Source of the DNA: Liquidambar formosana
Lineage: Eukaryota; Streptophyta; Magnoliopsida; Saxifragales; Altingiaceae
Length of the DNA: 64,000 nucleotides
NCBI GenBank assembly: GCA_039720395.1
Contig: CM077833.1
Location: forward strand, 19,095,133-19,159,132
Direction: 5' to 3'
The position numbers and the translations under genes are program-made. Numbering within the stretch: the first letter of the stretch is position 1; every line of letters starts with the position of its first letter. Below, piece by piece: positions 23,701-39,325 of this stretch. The notes under the pieces were generated by a model. It was not told where the DNA came from. It saw nothing but the letters and a program-made list of their open reading frames with translations, and made no database searches.

Positions 23701-26700
23701 CAATAGGGGAAAATTGCAGTGGGGAAAAACAACAACAGTAGAAGAAGAATAGAAAATAGCAAAAATACCTTTTTAGGGCTGAGCTAAAACGTTGCAGAAG
23801 AAGAAGTGGTAAGGCTGAGAATCGGTGCAGAGCTAAGACTTAGCTGGGTTGCACTTTATCTTATTTTCTTTTCTATATACTTGATCAAATGGTTGTCGAT
23901 TGAAAATTATATGAGCTTGATCTAATCTAATGATTATTAAATAATATGAAAAAAAAGGAATAATATTAGTAGGCTTTCGTGAGGCAAAACTTTTTTTTAT
24001 TTTATTGTTTTTGTGGGGGCTTTGCGCTTCAGGCTTCGGAAAAAATTCCCCAAGGCATGCCTAAGGTAGGGCCTCACTAAATGAGTCGCGCCTAGGGTAA
24101 AGGCCAGGTTTTGCACCCATTCGTGCTTTGCAGAGGTGCACTTTTAACCGATATGCTATACGCATATACACTATCTTAATAGATATCAAATTCAAAACAT
24201 TTTGAGTTATAATATTTGTTAAGTTTCCAACCAAAAAGCCAAAGTTATTAGGTGGAGGGCCCAACCAGGTATAAACTCATATCAAACTTAGTATTTAGAC
24301 AATGTGGAATTTCCCAACACTCTTCCTTACGTGCAAGCCTAAAAAGACAAGAATTGTCCTTGTCAAGTGGACAATAAAGACGGCTCATGAATGAAGTAGG
24401 CCCAGGAACAACATGCTTTGGATACCATGTTAAGTTTCCAACCTAAAAGCCTAAGCTATTAGGTTAAAGGCTTAAATAGATATATGAAGCCACATGAAAC
24501 TCAGCCCAGGAACAACATGCTCTGGTATCATGTTAAGTTTCCAACCTAAAAGCCTAAGCTATTGGGTAAGGCCCAAATAGATATATGAAGCCATATGAAA
24601 CTCAATATTTATACAATGTGGGATGTGAGACTTTTCAACACTCCTCCTCACGTGCGGGCTTAGCAAGATAAGAATAGGTTTGTCACAGGGATGACAACAA
24701 TGGGCTCACGAACAAAATTGGCCCAAGAACAACTACAACAACGGCCTTTGATACCATATGTAGTTTCCAACCTAAAAGCCTAGGTTATTAGGTGGAGGGC
24801 CCAAACAGGTAAATGAACTCATGTCAAAATTAGTATTTAGATGATGTGAGACTTCCCAACAGTATTAATTTACTGTCGGGATGCTAACTTATAATTACAT
24901 GATTGTCACAACTTACTGGCGACAAGGAGATTTTCTTTTGCTTCTTCTTAATTCTTTTTTCTCTATCTTCTCCTCTCTCAAATTTATTTAGATTTCTCTC
25001 TTTACTCTCCACAGTTCTTTAAAATTTAAAATATTTAGGAATCTAAACAATATTGAGCAATCTTAGAAATATTCAGGAGTCTCTTAGATTCCTGTATTTT
25101 TTTTAGAAACATTTCGGTCTGTTTTGACTGAAGCCAATGTTGTTTGGCTGGTTTCAGCTGATGATTATTATGCCCTGATGTGTCTATTGATTTCTGGTAT
25201 CTTGCTTTATTTCCATGGTATTCAAAATATGGTGTTTTAAATGCCACCCATACATTTTGAGTCTACAACCTCATTGGCATCATGGTAGCATGATTAAGTG
25301 AACAAATTCACGCAAAAATAACATTCTAGATCATCAGGTTTGCATGTCTTCATTTTCTAAGTACCTTGAAAGGATCACAATTTTCACTTCAACTTGGGGT
25401 GGAGTTTATAGTTGAGAAAATGGTTCTTTTTAATTTTTATATAGAACATTAAACTTTTTATTTTTTAGTTTATTTTATTATTTTTTATATTTATAAATTT
25501 TAAATTTAAAGTAATAGGGAGTTAGAACTTGTACTTATTCCCATTCATTTTAGTGTTACATTTCATTTACTGATCTGGTGTATATGTCTTTAAATTAAAA
25601 GTTAAAATCTCAACAAAAAAAAAAAGGTTATAAAAAATGTATGCCTTGAAAATTGAGGCTACTCAAGGGATGCACTTAAAGATAGTTTTGTTATTGCATG
25701 ATCAGTTGATCATATATTTCGTTATCATGGATCAGTCATCTCTAGAGTTTGATTGTTTAATTCTTATTAATTAAAAAAAAATCTCTAGAGGTTGATTGTT
25801 TGAAAGGGATGTGTTTTATATTTCAATAGTGGTTTTCCATCATTCTCATCTTTACTCAAATGTGCTTGGGATTGTATCATCATTATTGTATGGTTCAAGA
25901 GTTATTGTTTTATCACCTTCACTGTCATCATCTTCATCATCCTTGTCATTGTTATTACTTATTAGTATGATTTTTTAGGGCTTTGAATTCTGGATCCATT
26001 TTTATGAAAATTTTCATTATGCATCTTATTTCAGATTTGCTGCTAGGTTGTTGGCTTGGATTTTAAGCCGGATAGTTGGAGGATCTGTTGGATTTCGAGT
26101 TGGTGGATGGAAATGTTTGAGGGATGTGGTGGTGAAGTTCAAAAAGGTCTTCCTTTTACTTCAGTACTTGGGTCCCCCCCCCCCCCCCCCCTGCCTTTTT
26201 TTTTGAATTGCATAAACAATGAGTCATATATTCTTTCATGTTGAATTTTTAAATTTTTTAATAAGAAACAATTGTATTAATCACAAAAAGATAAATACAA
26301 GGAGGACGAGGAGTCCGAAGAAAAACAAAGAACAACAGCTTTTGAAAGTAGCACTAAGTGTGTCAACTGTTTATTGATTCATTTTAATCATGTATGAGGT
26401 AATTATTTTTATGGTTAAACCAATAATCTCGATTGCTATTATCTTTGAGTTGACTCTAAACGTAGAATTTTACCTACTTGGACATAGTACACAAAGAATT
26501 TGAAGTTCGGCCTGGTATCTAATTCTATTGGGAATCTCAATTGCAAAACATATAATCTATTTCTACATCGAATATATTTTTGAATTTGTTTAGGTAAAGG
26601 AAAAATTAAGTGTGCATTTTGTATGCATAACAGGTATAACATTATACTATCAAATAAAAAAAAATCCATATGGGTTAACCAGAAAACACAGCACTTAAAG

Positions 26701-29700
26701 AATTGAAGAAAAGGGAAGAAGAAGTAGAAGTAGAAGAGAGAATCTAGGGCAAGCATGCCTTTAATAAGCAAACCAAAACACTCAATATTTCATTAATCAA
26801 AGTGTAGATACCCCATCCTGATATTTTGTTTGTTTCCTGATGATGAGGTCAGTGTTGTTTGTTGCCTTGGTTGATTAGTGTTTGATAAGGGAAATGAGAA
26901 CATCAAATTTCAAAGAAGAGAACCACCAGAAGGTCCATAATTGCCTGAGGATGTGTACACATATAAATGCTATGCGTACGCACCACAATCCTATGTGTAC
27001 GCACCCCCTTTCCTGCTTGATGCCAATTACTACAATCCTATGTGTACTCATGCTTCTCTATGCGTATGCACCCTGTTTTGTGTTTTATGCAAATTCCTTT
27101 TTCTTGCCCAAAAATCAAGCTTTGTTACCTATTTTTTGGACTCCAGAAATTCAGAAATAGGAAGGGAAGAGTCTCCTATTGGGTTTTTTAAAATAATTTT
27201 CTCTTACATACCTAGTTTAGTGCATGGAGGAGGAGGACCAGGAGGTTAGGTTCTAGAAATTGGAAAACCCTGAGGAGAGTACGAAAGCTAGAGAAAAGAG
27301 AGAGGCGACCCCCTTGTGTTCATTAGAGAACAGTGCTCTATAATTTGTTTCTAGAAGCTTTAATAGGTTTAACTAATAGATTCTATAGTTAGTAGCTAGT
27401 TAGTTGGGGTTAGTGAGAAGTTGTTAGAATCGGTTACAATTTGTTACAAGTTTATTAGCTGGTTAGATTCTTATAAACAGGACCTGCTATAGCTATCAGA
27501 AGTAGTTTTATGATATTTCTCTTTTGTAAACAGAATTGCTTTTCCTCAGACTATAGAGCATTTTCTTGCTCTTTCTCTTCAATCAAACAACCCTATTTGG
27601 TCTTGTAATTCAGATTTCCATTTCTTAATGAAAGATTGCTTGATTTTAATGCATTTTGGATTGCATTGTTGTTTATTTCTTCATCATTGACTCATTTCTG
27701 GCATCTTGTAGATAGGTAGTCAACCACTATAAATAGCTCCAAACACACTAATTAGGCCAAAAAACAACAAAAACATCCTGCTAAAGAGGAAAAAATGCTC
27801 AGCACATGTCAACAATCCCTCACAAAGAATTTCAATAACATGCCAAGTACTTGCTGGAATATTGAAACATGAAATGAAGCATTTTTTTAAGATAAGATCA
27901 AGGATGTTTGGTGTTTGGGGGAGAGGGTTGTTTTTTTTGCTTCCTTTTGGGCATCTGTCTCTAAGGAGTTTGTTGGGATCCCGTTGTTTGTTATTAGGTC
28001 AGATTGGAGGGTTGTGTTACTGTGTATGAGGTATAGTGTTGTGGCTTTTCTTCTTATCTCTCTCTCTCTCCTTTTTTTATTTGTTATTTTTTTATGTAGG
28101 ACTGCTCGTCCTCTATTTATAATTTTTTTTTCCTCTTTTCTTTTTTAATAAAATTTTATTTTTGTTGTTGATAAAAAAAGTGAACACCCACCACAATAGG
28201 TTGGTACCTAGGAGTCTATGACAACCTCAAAATTGCTTGTAGCCTCTTTATTTTTCAAATAAACTCTGAAGAGACCCTCACACATTCTAAATGGCCCATC
28301 TGGTGTGGATAACACATCGAACTAGCTCCTAAATCTCTAGATTTCCAGATAATGAGAGAGCTTAGAGTTTTCTCCCTTGTAATTTAATACTTATATTAGC
28401 ATGAGTACATTGACAAATACCCTTCAGCTCATTACAGAATAATAAGAAAGAGAAATTAACAGGCTAACAACTTTCCAACAGGATGTTAGTGAGGTGGGGA
28501 AGATTTTTTATTTTTATTTTTAAAAGGTTGAGTTTCTATGATAAAATCATTTTAGAGGGGTTAGCAAAAGAATGTTTCAAATATTGAGAGAATATAATCT
28601 TTAATTAGCTATATTACTTTGATAGTGGCTGGCTCTATTTACTGATTAGCGGGTGCCTCCTCCCCCTCCTCTCTCTCTCTCTCTAGAATTTTTATTTATC
28701 TCAAAAGTTACTTTCAGCAAACCTAGTGACAGTTTGGTTTTAATTGTTAAGTCTTGTGTCTATGTGTTGGCTAATTCTGGCACCGAAAGCCATTTTGTTG
28801 TATTTTTATTGAGTCTTTATGTTTTCTGGAGTCATGTGCTATGGAGGTTTGAGCGCGTCATAATTGAAGATTTTATACACTAGAAGACCTCTTGTTTAGG
28901 TATGGTAAGAAGACTTAGAGACCTAGTTATTGAACTTAGATGATTAGATATTTAGCCTTCATGAATGTATATAGGTGGTATGTTTTTTTTTTTTTTTTTT
29001 TTTTTGGGGTGCTAAAATCAGTGTTGTCCATGAAATCCCCAAGAGATAGTTCAAACAATGTTATACCTGAGCAGAGGGTCTGTTCTCAGTTTGTTAATCG
29101 TTTGAACAATCCAAGGTAATTTTTGAATGATGCTGCATCAGTGTCATAACAAAATCTGATTATTCTGTTGCCTTTTTGCTTCCATAACCTTCCAAAACCC
29201 TACCTATATAATCTTATTCTACCTTACAAATGAGGTAAGCAAGGGAGTGATGTTTGGAGGCTATAGAAATCATCCTTGAGAGAGACTTGCTTGAGAGCTT
29301 GTTATATACTTCCATGGTATTTTTTAATAGGAACACCACACCACATACCCTCGTTCTCAGTTCTCACATAGGGTAAAATTAGTGAGGTTTTTTCTTATGT
29401 CACCTTTTATCCATTGGAGGAGTTGTCTGAGGTGGGCCTTAGCGTGGGAGTAAGCTTGGGTTTACTTGAAGAGAGCGGAATCTACGTCAGCTGGCAAAGT
29501 TTCATTGAGTCTGTATTTTCTTAACGAGTCTTGTAAGTTTCCTGTGTTTGGTTATAGGTTATGGAATATAATTGATAAAATTGGTTTGGACCTGTTCACC
29601 CCTCCCCTCTAGGTCACATTGAGATCACAATAACCATTGATTGTGCTTAAGTTGAGGTCTTTCATTAATGAATGAATTACTTGTGGTCAATATTCTGTTT

Positions 29701-32700
29701 TTTTAATGAAAGTATTTGTGGGGTTCAATTATAACGTAAGGATCAGAAGTATGGCATTTTTGTTCTGGTGGCAGATTATTCCTCTATACTATCACTGTCA
29801 TTAACATTGTTATGACTTTGGTAACTTACAGGGTTCTGTTGAATCTGTATCCGTTGGTGAAATCAGACTCAGCTTACGTCAGTCCTTGGTCAAACTTGGG
29901 GTTGGTTTTATTTCAAGGGATCCGAAGCTGCAAGTGTTAATATGTGACTTAGAAGTTGTAATGAGGCCTCCAAATAAAAGCACACAGAAGGCAAGATCTC
30001 GGAAACCCCGTACACCAGGCAGGGGAAAGTGGATGGTTGTAGCTAACATGGCTAGATTTTTGTCAGTTTCTGTGACAGATTTGGTTGTGAAGGTAAGCAG
30101 GGTCTGATCGAGTGATTTGTAGTAATTTAGTTACGTTACGTTATCTGCTCTTTTCCTTTATATATATAATTTTGATAATTTTGTAGACTCCTTTGCTCTA
30201 TTATTTATTTATTTTCTATTTAATTATCGATTCAATTTTTGACATGGAAAAAGGTTAGTGAGGATATTCATGGTTCCTTGACTAACAGGGTGACAATTAG
30301 GCCTCTAAATGGTGTAACCAAAATGATGGATATGCAACTGGATTTATTTTTTACTTTTATATATCATTCCAGAAAGAAAGTTACCTTAGCTAGTTAACTA
30401 TGATAAATGAACATGGCCATTGAATGTTTTGCATTTCTTTTAAGCTATGACATGTTGACATGGACACGATTGTCATGCTTTAACCTGCAAGCATGGGTTG
30501 GGCATACAAGCACGCCTGTGTTTCATATTTAATATCTGTATATATGAGAGAATCTTACAGAGGAAAATGCTGGTTGTGAACTTGGTGCAATTCTAGCGGC
30601 GGCCACCCGCGCCCGCCGGGGGGGGGGCATGCATAATGCATGTCGAAAATGTTAACTTGGTGCTACTCAAAACTAAATTTTAACTTAGTTTTTAAACTCT
30701 CCAATAAAGATCAGAAGAAATACTTTTGGTCCTTTTAAACACTCTTTGTTCTATTTTCTCCTTTTTATAATTGTTTTCAGATTGTAAGTAGACCTAAAAT
30801 GGCATTTATACAAATTTGTGGCGAAGAATGTTGATTGAACATGGCAAAGAGTTCTTTAATTTAATGGCATAGATACACTCATATACATATACTAGGGGAC
30901 TAAATTAATAATGCATCAAAATTTATTTAATAATGAGAAAAGTAACATCTTTATGCTGATAAGCTTCAATTATATTATAGGGATTACAAGGACGGTCTTT
31001 TTTTTTTTTTTCCTTCTATTTGTACACTTATTTACCATCTTTGGGTTCTTTTTATTTTATCTGTTGAACTTTTCGTGCTAGATGCTTTGTATTGTGTGTT
31101 GTAATTGTCTCTTGAAATATTGCAGATGGCACTTATTTATTATCATTGGTTTCTGGTTCTTTTATGTACTATTATTATTATTATGATTATTATCTTTTGT
31201 ATTTTTCATGCTAGAGGCTTTGTATTGTATGCTGTAAATTGTAAGTATCTCTTGAAATATTGCAGATGCCCAAAGCTTCTATTGAAGTTAAAGAACTGAG
31301 AGTGGATATATCTAAAGATGGTGGATCCAAGCCAACTCTGTTTGTTAAGCTTCACCTATTACCTATTGTTGTTTGCATGGGTGAACCACGGGTTAGTTGT
31401 GACCAATCATCCAACTTTAACAATGGAGGCATTTCTGCTGGCCAGGCATTCTATTCCACGATGGAGAGGCCCTCTGCTCCTTTTAGTTGTGAAGAGCTAT
31501 CTGTCTCTTCTGAATTTGGTCATGATAGGTAGGGTTTTTCTTCTTTTTTTTTTTTTTTTGGCCTTTATGCTTATTTTATAGGAAATGATTGTATTAAAAC
31601 CAAAAAGAGAAGAGGAGGTACGATGATAGGATGAGGCATCCTAAAAAATGAGAAAGGAAAAACTATAATCTATGCAAAAATTACAAAATGCTAGAGACTA
31701 TACAAACTCCTCAAGGAGGATAAAAATGAACTCTAAATATTTGTAGAGTGGAGGGCTGGAGGTCCCTCTGTTTGCCAAAATATCTGCCTCTATGTTTGCC
31801 AATCTAGCCATCCACCTAGCCTCAAAACTCAAAGGATGGAAAACTCTGAAAATATGAGCATAATGCCAGGAATAATTTTTCTTTAACTGTGGTTGTTAAT
31901 TTAAGTTTTCTTGGCCTAAGTACAAGGACTGTCAAAAAGAGTTGCATATTAAAATTTTCTCGCTTTGCTGGAAATCCAAGAAATGTATTTTGGTTATGTG
32001 TGAGAACTTTAAAATTTTTAAATAAAAAATGCAGTAACTATTGTTTAAGAAACCCAGAACAATGAGAAATCTTTGTGCAGAATATACATGGACGTCATTA
32101 ATTATAAAACAAAAGGAATCATGGATCTCTAATGGGAATTTATTTTTAAAGGGTTTGGTTCTTAGTATTAGTGGTAGTTTCCAGGTGGGTTGTTTGTTTG
32201 AATTAGAAGTAACTAGTTGTTAAGCCAATGAGGGGGCTATGCAAGAACATTCTTCCGATGTGTATGTCACCAACTTACCAAGTTGGTTGTGCATTTATGG
32301 GATATTATTATTTTTAGATCTTTATCTGTATTGTGGTGATTCCAATGTGTATGCAGTGGACTTACCAAATTGGTTGTGCTTTAACTCGATATTATTATTT
32401 TAGATCCTTATCTGGGTGGGAATGAGTGAATGACGACAGTAAAAAAAGATCGTCTAGTAGGTTCTTGAAGAAGATAGTGATATTGGGCAGTAATTTTAGC
32501 TTATTGAAATGTTGATGATGTGGAGTATAGACCTTGTTAATTTGACGTTGAAGAACTTTGATAAGGAATAGCATTTTTGCTTATGATGATCAAATCATCA
32601 TATGATGCTTTTTGAGTTAGCTGTGATCATGACCAGTTTGATTGATTAATGTTTACTTCTTTTGGTTGCAGCGAAGTTGGTGTAGTTATCAGGAATGTGG

Positions 32701-35700
32701 ACATTACAAGTGGAGAAGTCACCGTGAACCTGAATGAGGAGCTGTTTCTCAAAAACAAGACTTCATCAGACACCTTTTCTCACACAGATGAAGTTATAGG
32801 GTCTACTGTAGATTCTGGGCCTGATAAAAAGTTGCACAAAAAACAACCAGCTCTTGCACCACTTACAAAGTACACTTCTTTAGTTCCAGAAAAGGTTTGT
32901 AGGATTTCTTGTGAATTTAGATTGCATATTATGCATTGCCTCTCTCTCTCTCTCTGTCTGTCTGTCTTTATGTATATAAATTTTTGTTTCATACTCTCAT
33001 TGAATCTTGCCCTTGCAGGCACTTTATAATGATTTAGTTAGTGTTCGCTATTTTCATTTCGTATTGAAGATCTAAATTTTAGAAGAATTACTCCTCATTA
33101 CTAGAATTAGAAATATCATAAGTGGGACTAGTTTCTTAATTCACTTTACTTCTTAAAATCCATAGTTTGGTATATTTTTCCTAACAATTGTGATATCTAT
33201 TCTTCTCCAATTGAATGGAGAATCAGAAATCTAAATTAAGAAATATGAACACAGAGTTTAAAACTGAGTTTGTGGTAGTGCATCTATTGAGTAGTTCTTT
33301 TAGTTCCCCCACCACCCTCTCCCCTATCCAAATGACTGCATGTCCTTTGGCTTGTTGTATTCCCATCTCTTATAAGAAAAAAAATCAGTATTTGCTATTA
33401 AATATTCTTATTTAGTATGCATTGGATAGAAATTACCCAATAGAACTAGCTTAAAACTTTATCTTATGAACGTGATAGGTAGTTGGGAACATTGACGTCT
33501 GGGAAGTGGGAACTTTAGTTGATAGTCTAAAGCTGAATACAATGTTATGCGCACTATTGGATTTAGTTGTGTTTTTTCTCTTTTTTTGGGATAAACAATT
33601 GTGATTAGATTTTATTCATATGTTATTCTTTCTTTCATCATTGTCCATGTTTAATGACATTCTGACTTTTTATTTTGACAGACTTGAGATTTGCTTCCAA
33701 AACGTTGAAGATTAGAAAACTAGTTCTCTTGGATTAATCTCCAATTCTCTTATTTTAATAGCTAGATTTTAACCCATAATTGACCTGGTGCCTTTACCTT
33801 TTTGAGATTTAAATTCATTTTTCAAATTGAAGATGGACAAACTATTATCAACATCTTGACCATCATACCTTTAAGATGATTCATGCTTATGGGACTTTCT
33901 TGATTGCTTGCTCTTTTAGCATTCTATGGGCAACTGGCTTCCCTCCAAGACAGATCTGTCAAAGCTTCTTTCGTAGTTAAATGCTGGCCAAAATGCTAAT
34001 TGACAGACAGTTATTATTTTTCTTTGATAGGTCTGGTTCAATTTACCGAAATTAGATGTGAGGTTTTTGCATCGAGAACACGATCTTGTTGTAGAGAATA
34101 ACATCATGGGCATTCAGTTGAAAAGCATCAAATCGCGGTCCAGTGAAGATGTCGGGGACAGTACTCGTCTTGATGTTCAAATGGATTTTAGTGAGATTCA
34201 TGTATGGGTGTAACTATCGATGTCCCTAAAGCTCTGTTGATGTTGTAATTTTTACCTTCATCATACAGCTTGGCCTTTTCTTGACGATGATTTCTCCATC
34301 ATATTTCAGCTTCTTAGAGAAGCTGGCACTTCTGTCCTGGAGATACTGAAAGTTGATGTTGTTTCTTTTGTGTACGTTCCAATACAGGTAAGTTCTGTGC
34401 ATTTAAATAATGGTTTACATTTAAGACTTTCTTGTCTTGTCAAGTTAATGTTCTTTCAAGTTTTGTGATTACATTATGGCATAACATAAAGCGCTTAGTG
34501 GCTTTGCCAATTTTTTATTCTTTATTTGTTTCTTCTCTTTACTCTCTTCTTCCCCCCACCACACACACACACACACACACACACACCTCTTTTTGGGGGT
34601 TTGTAGAAGCTGATGTTTGATTTATCAGCATTTTATTAATCATAAGTAGAAACTAGAAAACTGTTTTGGCCTACATAAAGTTGACATTAACGTGGATGCA
34701 AGTCTCCAACATGGTTTAAGGGGTCTTATAATGCGACCCCAAAACAAATCGAACTGCAGCTTGTTTTGTGGTTTGAGATTAATCTTAGGAGAAGTAATAT
34801 TGTTGATGTTGTGAGGCTGTAGACTTCCCTCCTCCGTGAATGATCTTGCCTACATACCTCATTGTTTGGGTGTGGGTTGCATATATGGAATGATCTGGGA
34901 TGAAAATCTTTAAAGGGTAAAAAGTTATCTCAGCTTTTGGGATGCAGCTGTTGCAGCTGGGGCGGGCGCATCTCTTCTTTTCTCTTCTTGTATTTATCTT
35001 ATGTATTAGTTTTTTTATTAATTTACTACTTTCAATTTTTTAATTTTAATATGTAAGAAAATAGAAAAACCTCCTCTCTCTCTCTCTTTTTTTTTTTTTT
35101 TTTTTTTTTCTAACTTCGAATTTTCTTGATTCCCATCCAGATAAGAAGTTTCATAAATTGGGCTATTTTTATAGCATGTCTCTTTAAAGTGAAAGTGGAA
35201 TTCATCCTTTGTTTTTTCCTTTCCATTCACTTGGGTCTCTTCCGTTTCACCAATTTTGTCTGGATCCTCCTTTTCTTCTGAAAAAAGAGAAGAAGAAGGA
35301 TCTTCTTTGGTGGATTCCTCTTGCCCCTCTTTAGTCCCCTTCGTTTTGGAAGTTGTTTCTATTTCTACATTTGTTTCTTCCTGACTTTCCTCCCTTTCTT
35401 CTGTTTTTGAGGTTTCTTTTAGTTTCTTAGTAACAATGGATGACGGTATTCTGCCTAAATAGTAGACATAGGTAATAAATAAGGAATACTAAAGATTTGA
35501 GCCATAGAATTTCACACTTTTGACACAAGGTACTTATTAAATCAAATAAGTACATTAGATCTAATAGAATGATTTTGCTGTATCTAGACTAATACCAATC
35601 CAACCCATTTCAGGGCTTAAGATTAATCTAAGGAGAAGTGTTGTTTTTAGTGTTGGTGAGGCAGTGGACTCACCATCTTTTGAAAGAAATCTAAATTGTT

Positions 35701-36132
35701 GGGGTGAGGACCTTCCGTCTTTACTCAGGCCTTTTGCTTGGTGCAGGTTACAAATCTAAATTGTGGTTTGGGTCGGGGTTCTTGAATGGGTTCAAACTTT
35801 TCTAATTTTCTAGAAAAATGGGTTGGGCGGTATGAGTTAACTTTATCAAGAACACCTTATAAAATTTCCTTGCTTGCTTTCTGCATTTCTAATAGCTGTT
35901 GGGGTAGCGAAGTGATTGGAGAGAATGTTAGAGACTTTCTTTGGAATGTGGTGAACATGGGTTAAGTGTCATCTTGTTAAGTGAGAGAGGGTATATTTCC
36001 CCCTGAAAAGTGGGGTTCTTGGAAATAGTGCTTGCACCAGATAGCTTGTTGCACTGTGTTGTACTTGTCAACTATAGGAGTCCTAACAGGTGGGATGGAA
36101 ATTTTTTATCAGATGATGGGTGGAATGGAAAT

Positions 36133-36176
<44 letters not shown>

Positions 36177-39003
36177 GGTGTTAGCCCATGAGAAGGGAAA
36201 ATTCTCTATGTAGTTGAAGACTTATGTTTTCAACAAAGACACATTTCCTTTCTTGTTTGCAATTGCAGAACAATGACTGGCTCTAGTGTCTATTGGACGC
36301 TGCAGGACTAACCTTCATTGTATATTGTGTATAGTTCTAGTTAATATTTCCACGCTATGTAGTTGATAAGCAGCACCATTATATATACCTTTTCTAAAAT
36401 ATTATTTCTTTTTCATATTGGTGTTCTGCCAGTGAATAATTTTGGTTGTTCCTCTTATGTGAAGGTTATATGATTTTCTATTACTTATCCAAAAATATAT
36501 ACATAATTATATATAGATTTATATGTTTATGATTTTCTATTATCGGGTGTCTTTGCCTCTCACATGTATTTAGAGTTGTGATAATTTTGAATAAGCATTT
36601 TTTAAAAATTAATTAAAGGTATAATTTGATTTGGTATGTCATTCTAGTGACTGATTTTTGTATGCTTTTTTACTTATCAGCCAACATCGCCTATTAGAGC
36701 TGAAATCGATGTGAAGCTGGGTGGTACTCAATGCAACATTATAGTGAGTAGATTAAAGCCATGGATGCACCTCCACTTCTCAAAGAAGAAAAAAATGGTG
36801 CTTCGAGAGGAAACTTCTATTCCTGAAAGGCCACAGTCAACGGAACTCAAAGCCATCATGTGGACTTGTACTGTTTCGGCCCCTGAGATGACTATTGTGC
36901 TCTATAGTATCAGTGGTTTGCCAATGTATTATGTAAGTTATCTGCTTTATTAACTTATTATTTATTGTGTTTTGTTGAATTACTAGGAAATGGTTGGACC
37001 CTTTATATTAGACATTTGTGTCACCCAAATGCTTTTTAACTGCAACTTCCCATACCTCTTTGGGGCAGATTCTTTTACTAATCTTTTTTTGATGAGGAAC
37101 AAATTGTGTTAAAGGAGAGAGAGTCACAACGTAGACCAGGAGTTTAGTAGAGCAAAGAGGAACACAAACAGACCCTAAGCAACCAAGAAACTCAAAACAG
37201 GTAGCTTATACCCCAAACAATCTATACATCCAAGTATACCAACACACCCAAAAGGAAAACCCCTCTACACATCTTCTCTACACCCATTACTACGAAATTA
37301 AGGGGGATAGAAATGACCTCCCCAGCACCCCTATCCTCTTCCTAGGACCTTTGCAAGAACAAATCTCAATCCAATTTCTAAGGAAAGGAACATCTTTGAA
37401 CGGCTTGTTCACCAAAGCCCACAAAGGAGGAAAGAAATCTAACTCTATCCCACAACCCTTCCATCTCTTCTACTAATCTTTGATAATATTAAGTGATCAA
37501 CCAGAACATAGCAGACAATTTTCGGGGTCATAGGTTTTATTTGAGGAATCAAGCTCTTCAATCTTATTGGTAGTTTACCCCCACTTGACTTCTGATAAAA
37601 TTTCTTACGGAGAGCAACAACTCCAAGAATAGAGATCTTGAGAAAACCTCTGAAAGTCCCAGATTTGGAAACATAACATTGTGTCACTGCTGGTTGACAT
37701 CATGACAGAGAAAAAACAGAGTACGGAATTAGTATCGATAGTGTTGGGTATTCATGCCTTTGCAATTTCAGAGTTGGTGGGTTCATGTGGTGCCCCAATC
37801 GCCAATCAAAATTGCAGTGGCTTGAGTACGATACTACATTCGTGCTTGATGTTTTCTCTATGACAAGATGGCATGATCCCACAAACTACAAACCACTGTG
37901 TTGGCCATTGATGGAGCGTTGAATCTTGTTTTACGCAAACCCTAATTTATATCCAAGAAAGCATTGACTAACTGATGTATCAGTTAGGCCAAGATAAGAA
38001 CAAAATACATGTCCAATGAACCACACAGTTCACTTCCATCCATATTGATCTTTTATTTGTACCTCTTGGAAAAAATTTCCATTGCCACTATAATTAGTTT
38101 ATTGATTTATACAAAAATCTAAGAACCCAAAATTATCATCAATTTTTAGACCAAAAAAAAAAAAAAAAGGTTATCATCACTTGACAATTTTATCCTCAGG
38201 GTTGTAAAACTTCAATTTATTTTATTTTATTTTTTTTTCAAATGAATAAAAATGTCATTCAATTCTAGAGCCTTAAAATTTTTGAACAAAAAATACTGGT
38301 AAGGCCTTCTATCCACATGGACCATAACTTACAACTTTTGGATGGAAGTGAAAACTCATGGGTAAATTTGTTCTGATTTTGGGATATTTTTCCAAAAATA
38401 GTTTAAGTGGCTGTTATGCATATGTTAAATCATGATTAAATGACATAAAAAAATCATGAGTAAATGGACTGCACAATAGTATTTAAACTAGCAGGAAAGC
38501 ACATACTTGGCTGATTACTAGGGGAGGTGACTAGTTCATTACCACAGCTGAAAGACAGCTATCTTGTTCCTTGTACACTAGAAAGGCCACAACTAGCATT
38601 TCATGAATTGAATAGACCTTTGTACGTCAAAAAACAGTAGTGCTGAAGGTACTAGTCGAAAGCACAAAAACATCCAATTACCTTATTGAGTTATAATTCT
38701 AGTTATCAGCACCATTCAGACATTTCAATAGGAACATAAGTACATAACTCTTCTTGTGTGCCGATCAAAAAACATTACTCTTCTCGTGTGATTGTGTCAA
38801 ATTTTCTTCAGGAAAAACATTTAAAGGAAATACGTGGAATCTTAGTGGGATGTGAAGAAAAGAACAAAACAGTTGAAATATCATGACTGGGTAACAAATA
38901 TGTTCTACATTTTGACATTTTTTCCATAAACTAATAAATTATTATGCAATTGGAGCATCCCATTTTATAGGGTTTGAACTTTCCATTTTCCAGTTTTCTC
39001 CTG

Positions 39004-39037
<34 letters not shown>

Positions 39038-39249
39038 ATTTCTATACCAACATTATGTAACTGCATTTTTAGAGGAGCTAAAAAAATTTAGCCTTTTTTT
39101 ATATTTTCATATGATTATGTGCATCAATGTAGGTTACATGACTTTGGTTTTGTAGGGTTGACTGTTTAAGTCACACTGTTTTGTGAGGTAGTCTTCTTTG
39201 CCCGGGTCTTAAGTTCCCCTGTTCTTTTACGTAGTAATCTACATATATG

Positions 39250-39325
<76 letters not shown>

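Noticed and set aside
23439..23762. Minus-strand frames with long serine or leucine runs
   Set aside because: They are readings of the GAA microsatellite and surrounding purine-rich DNA; no other coding signal.
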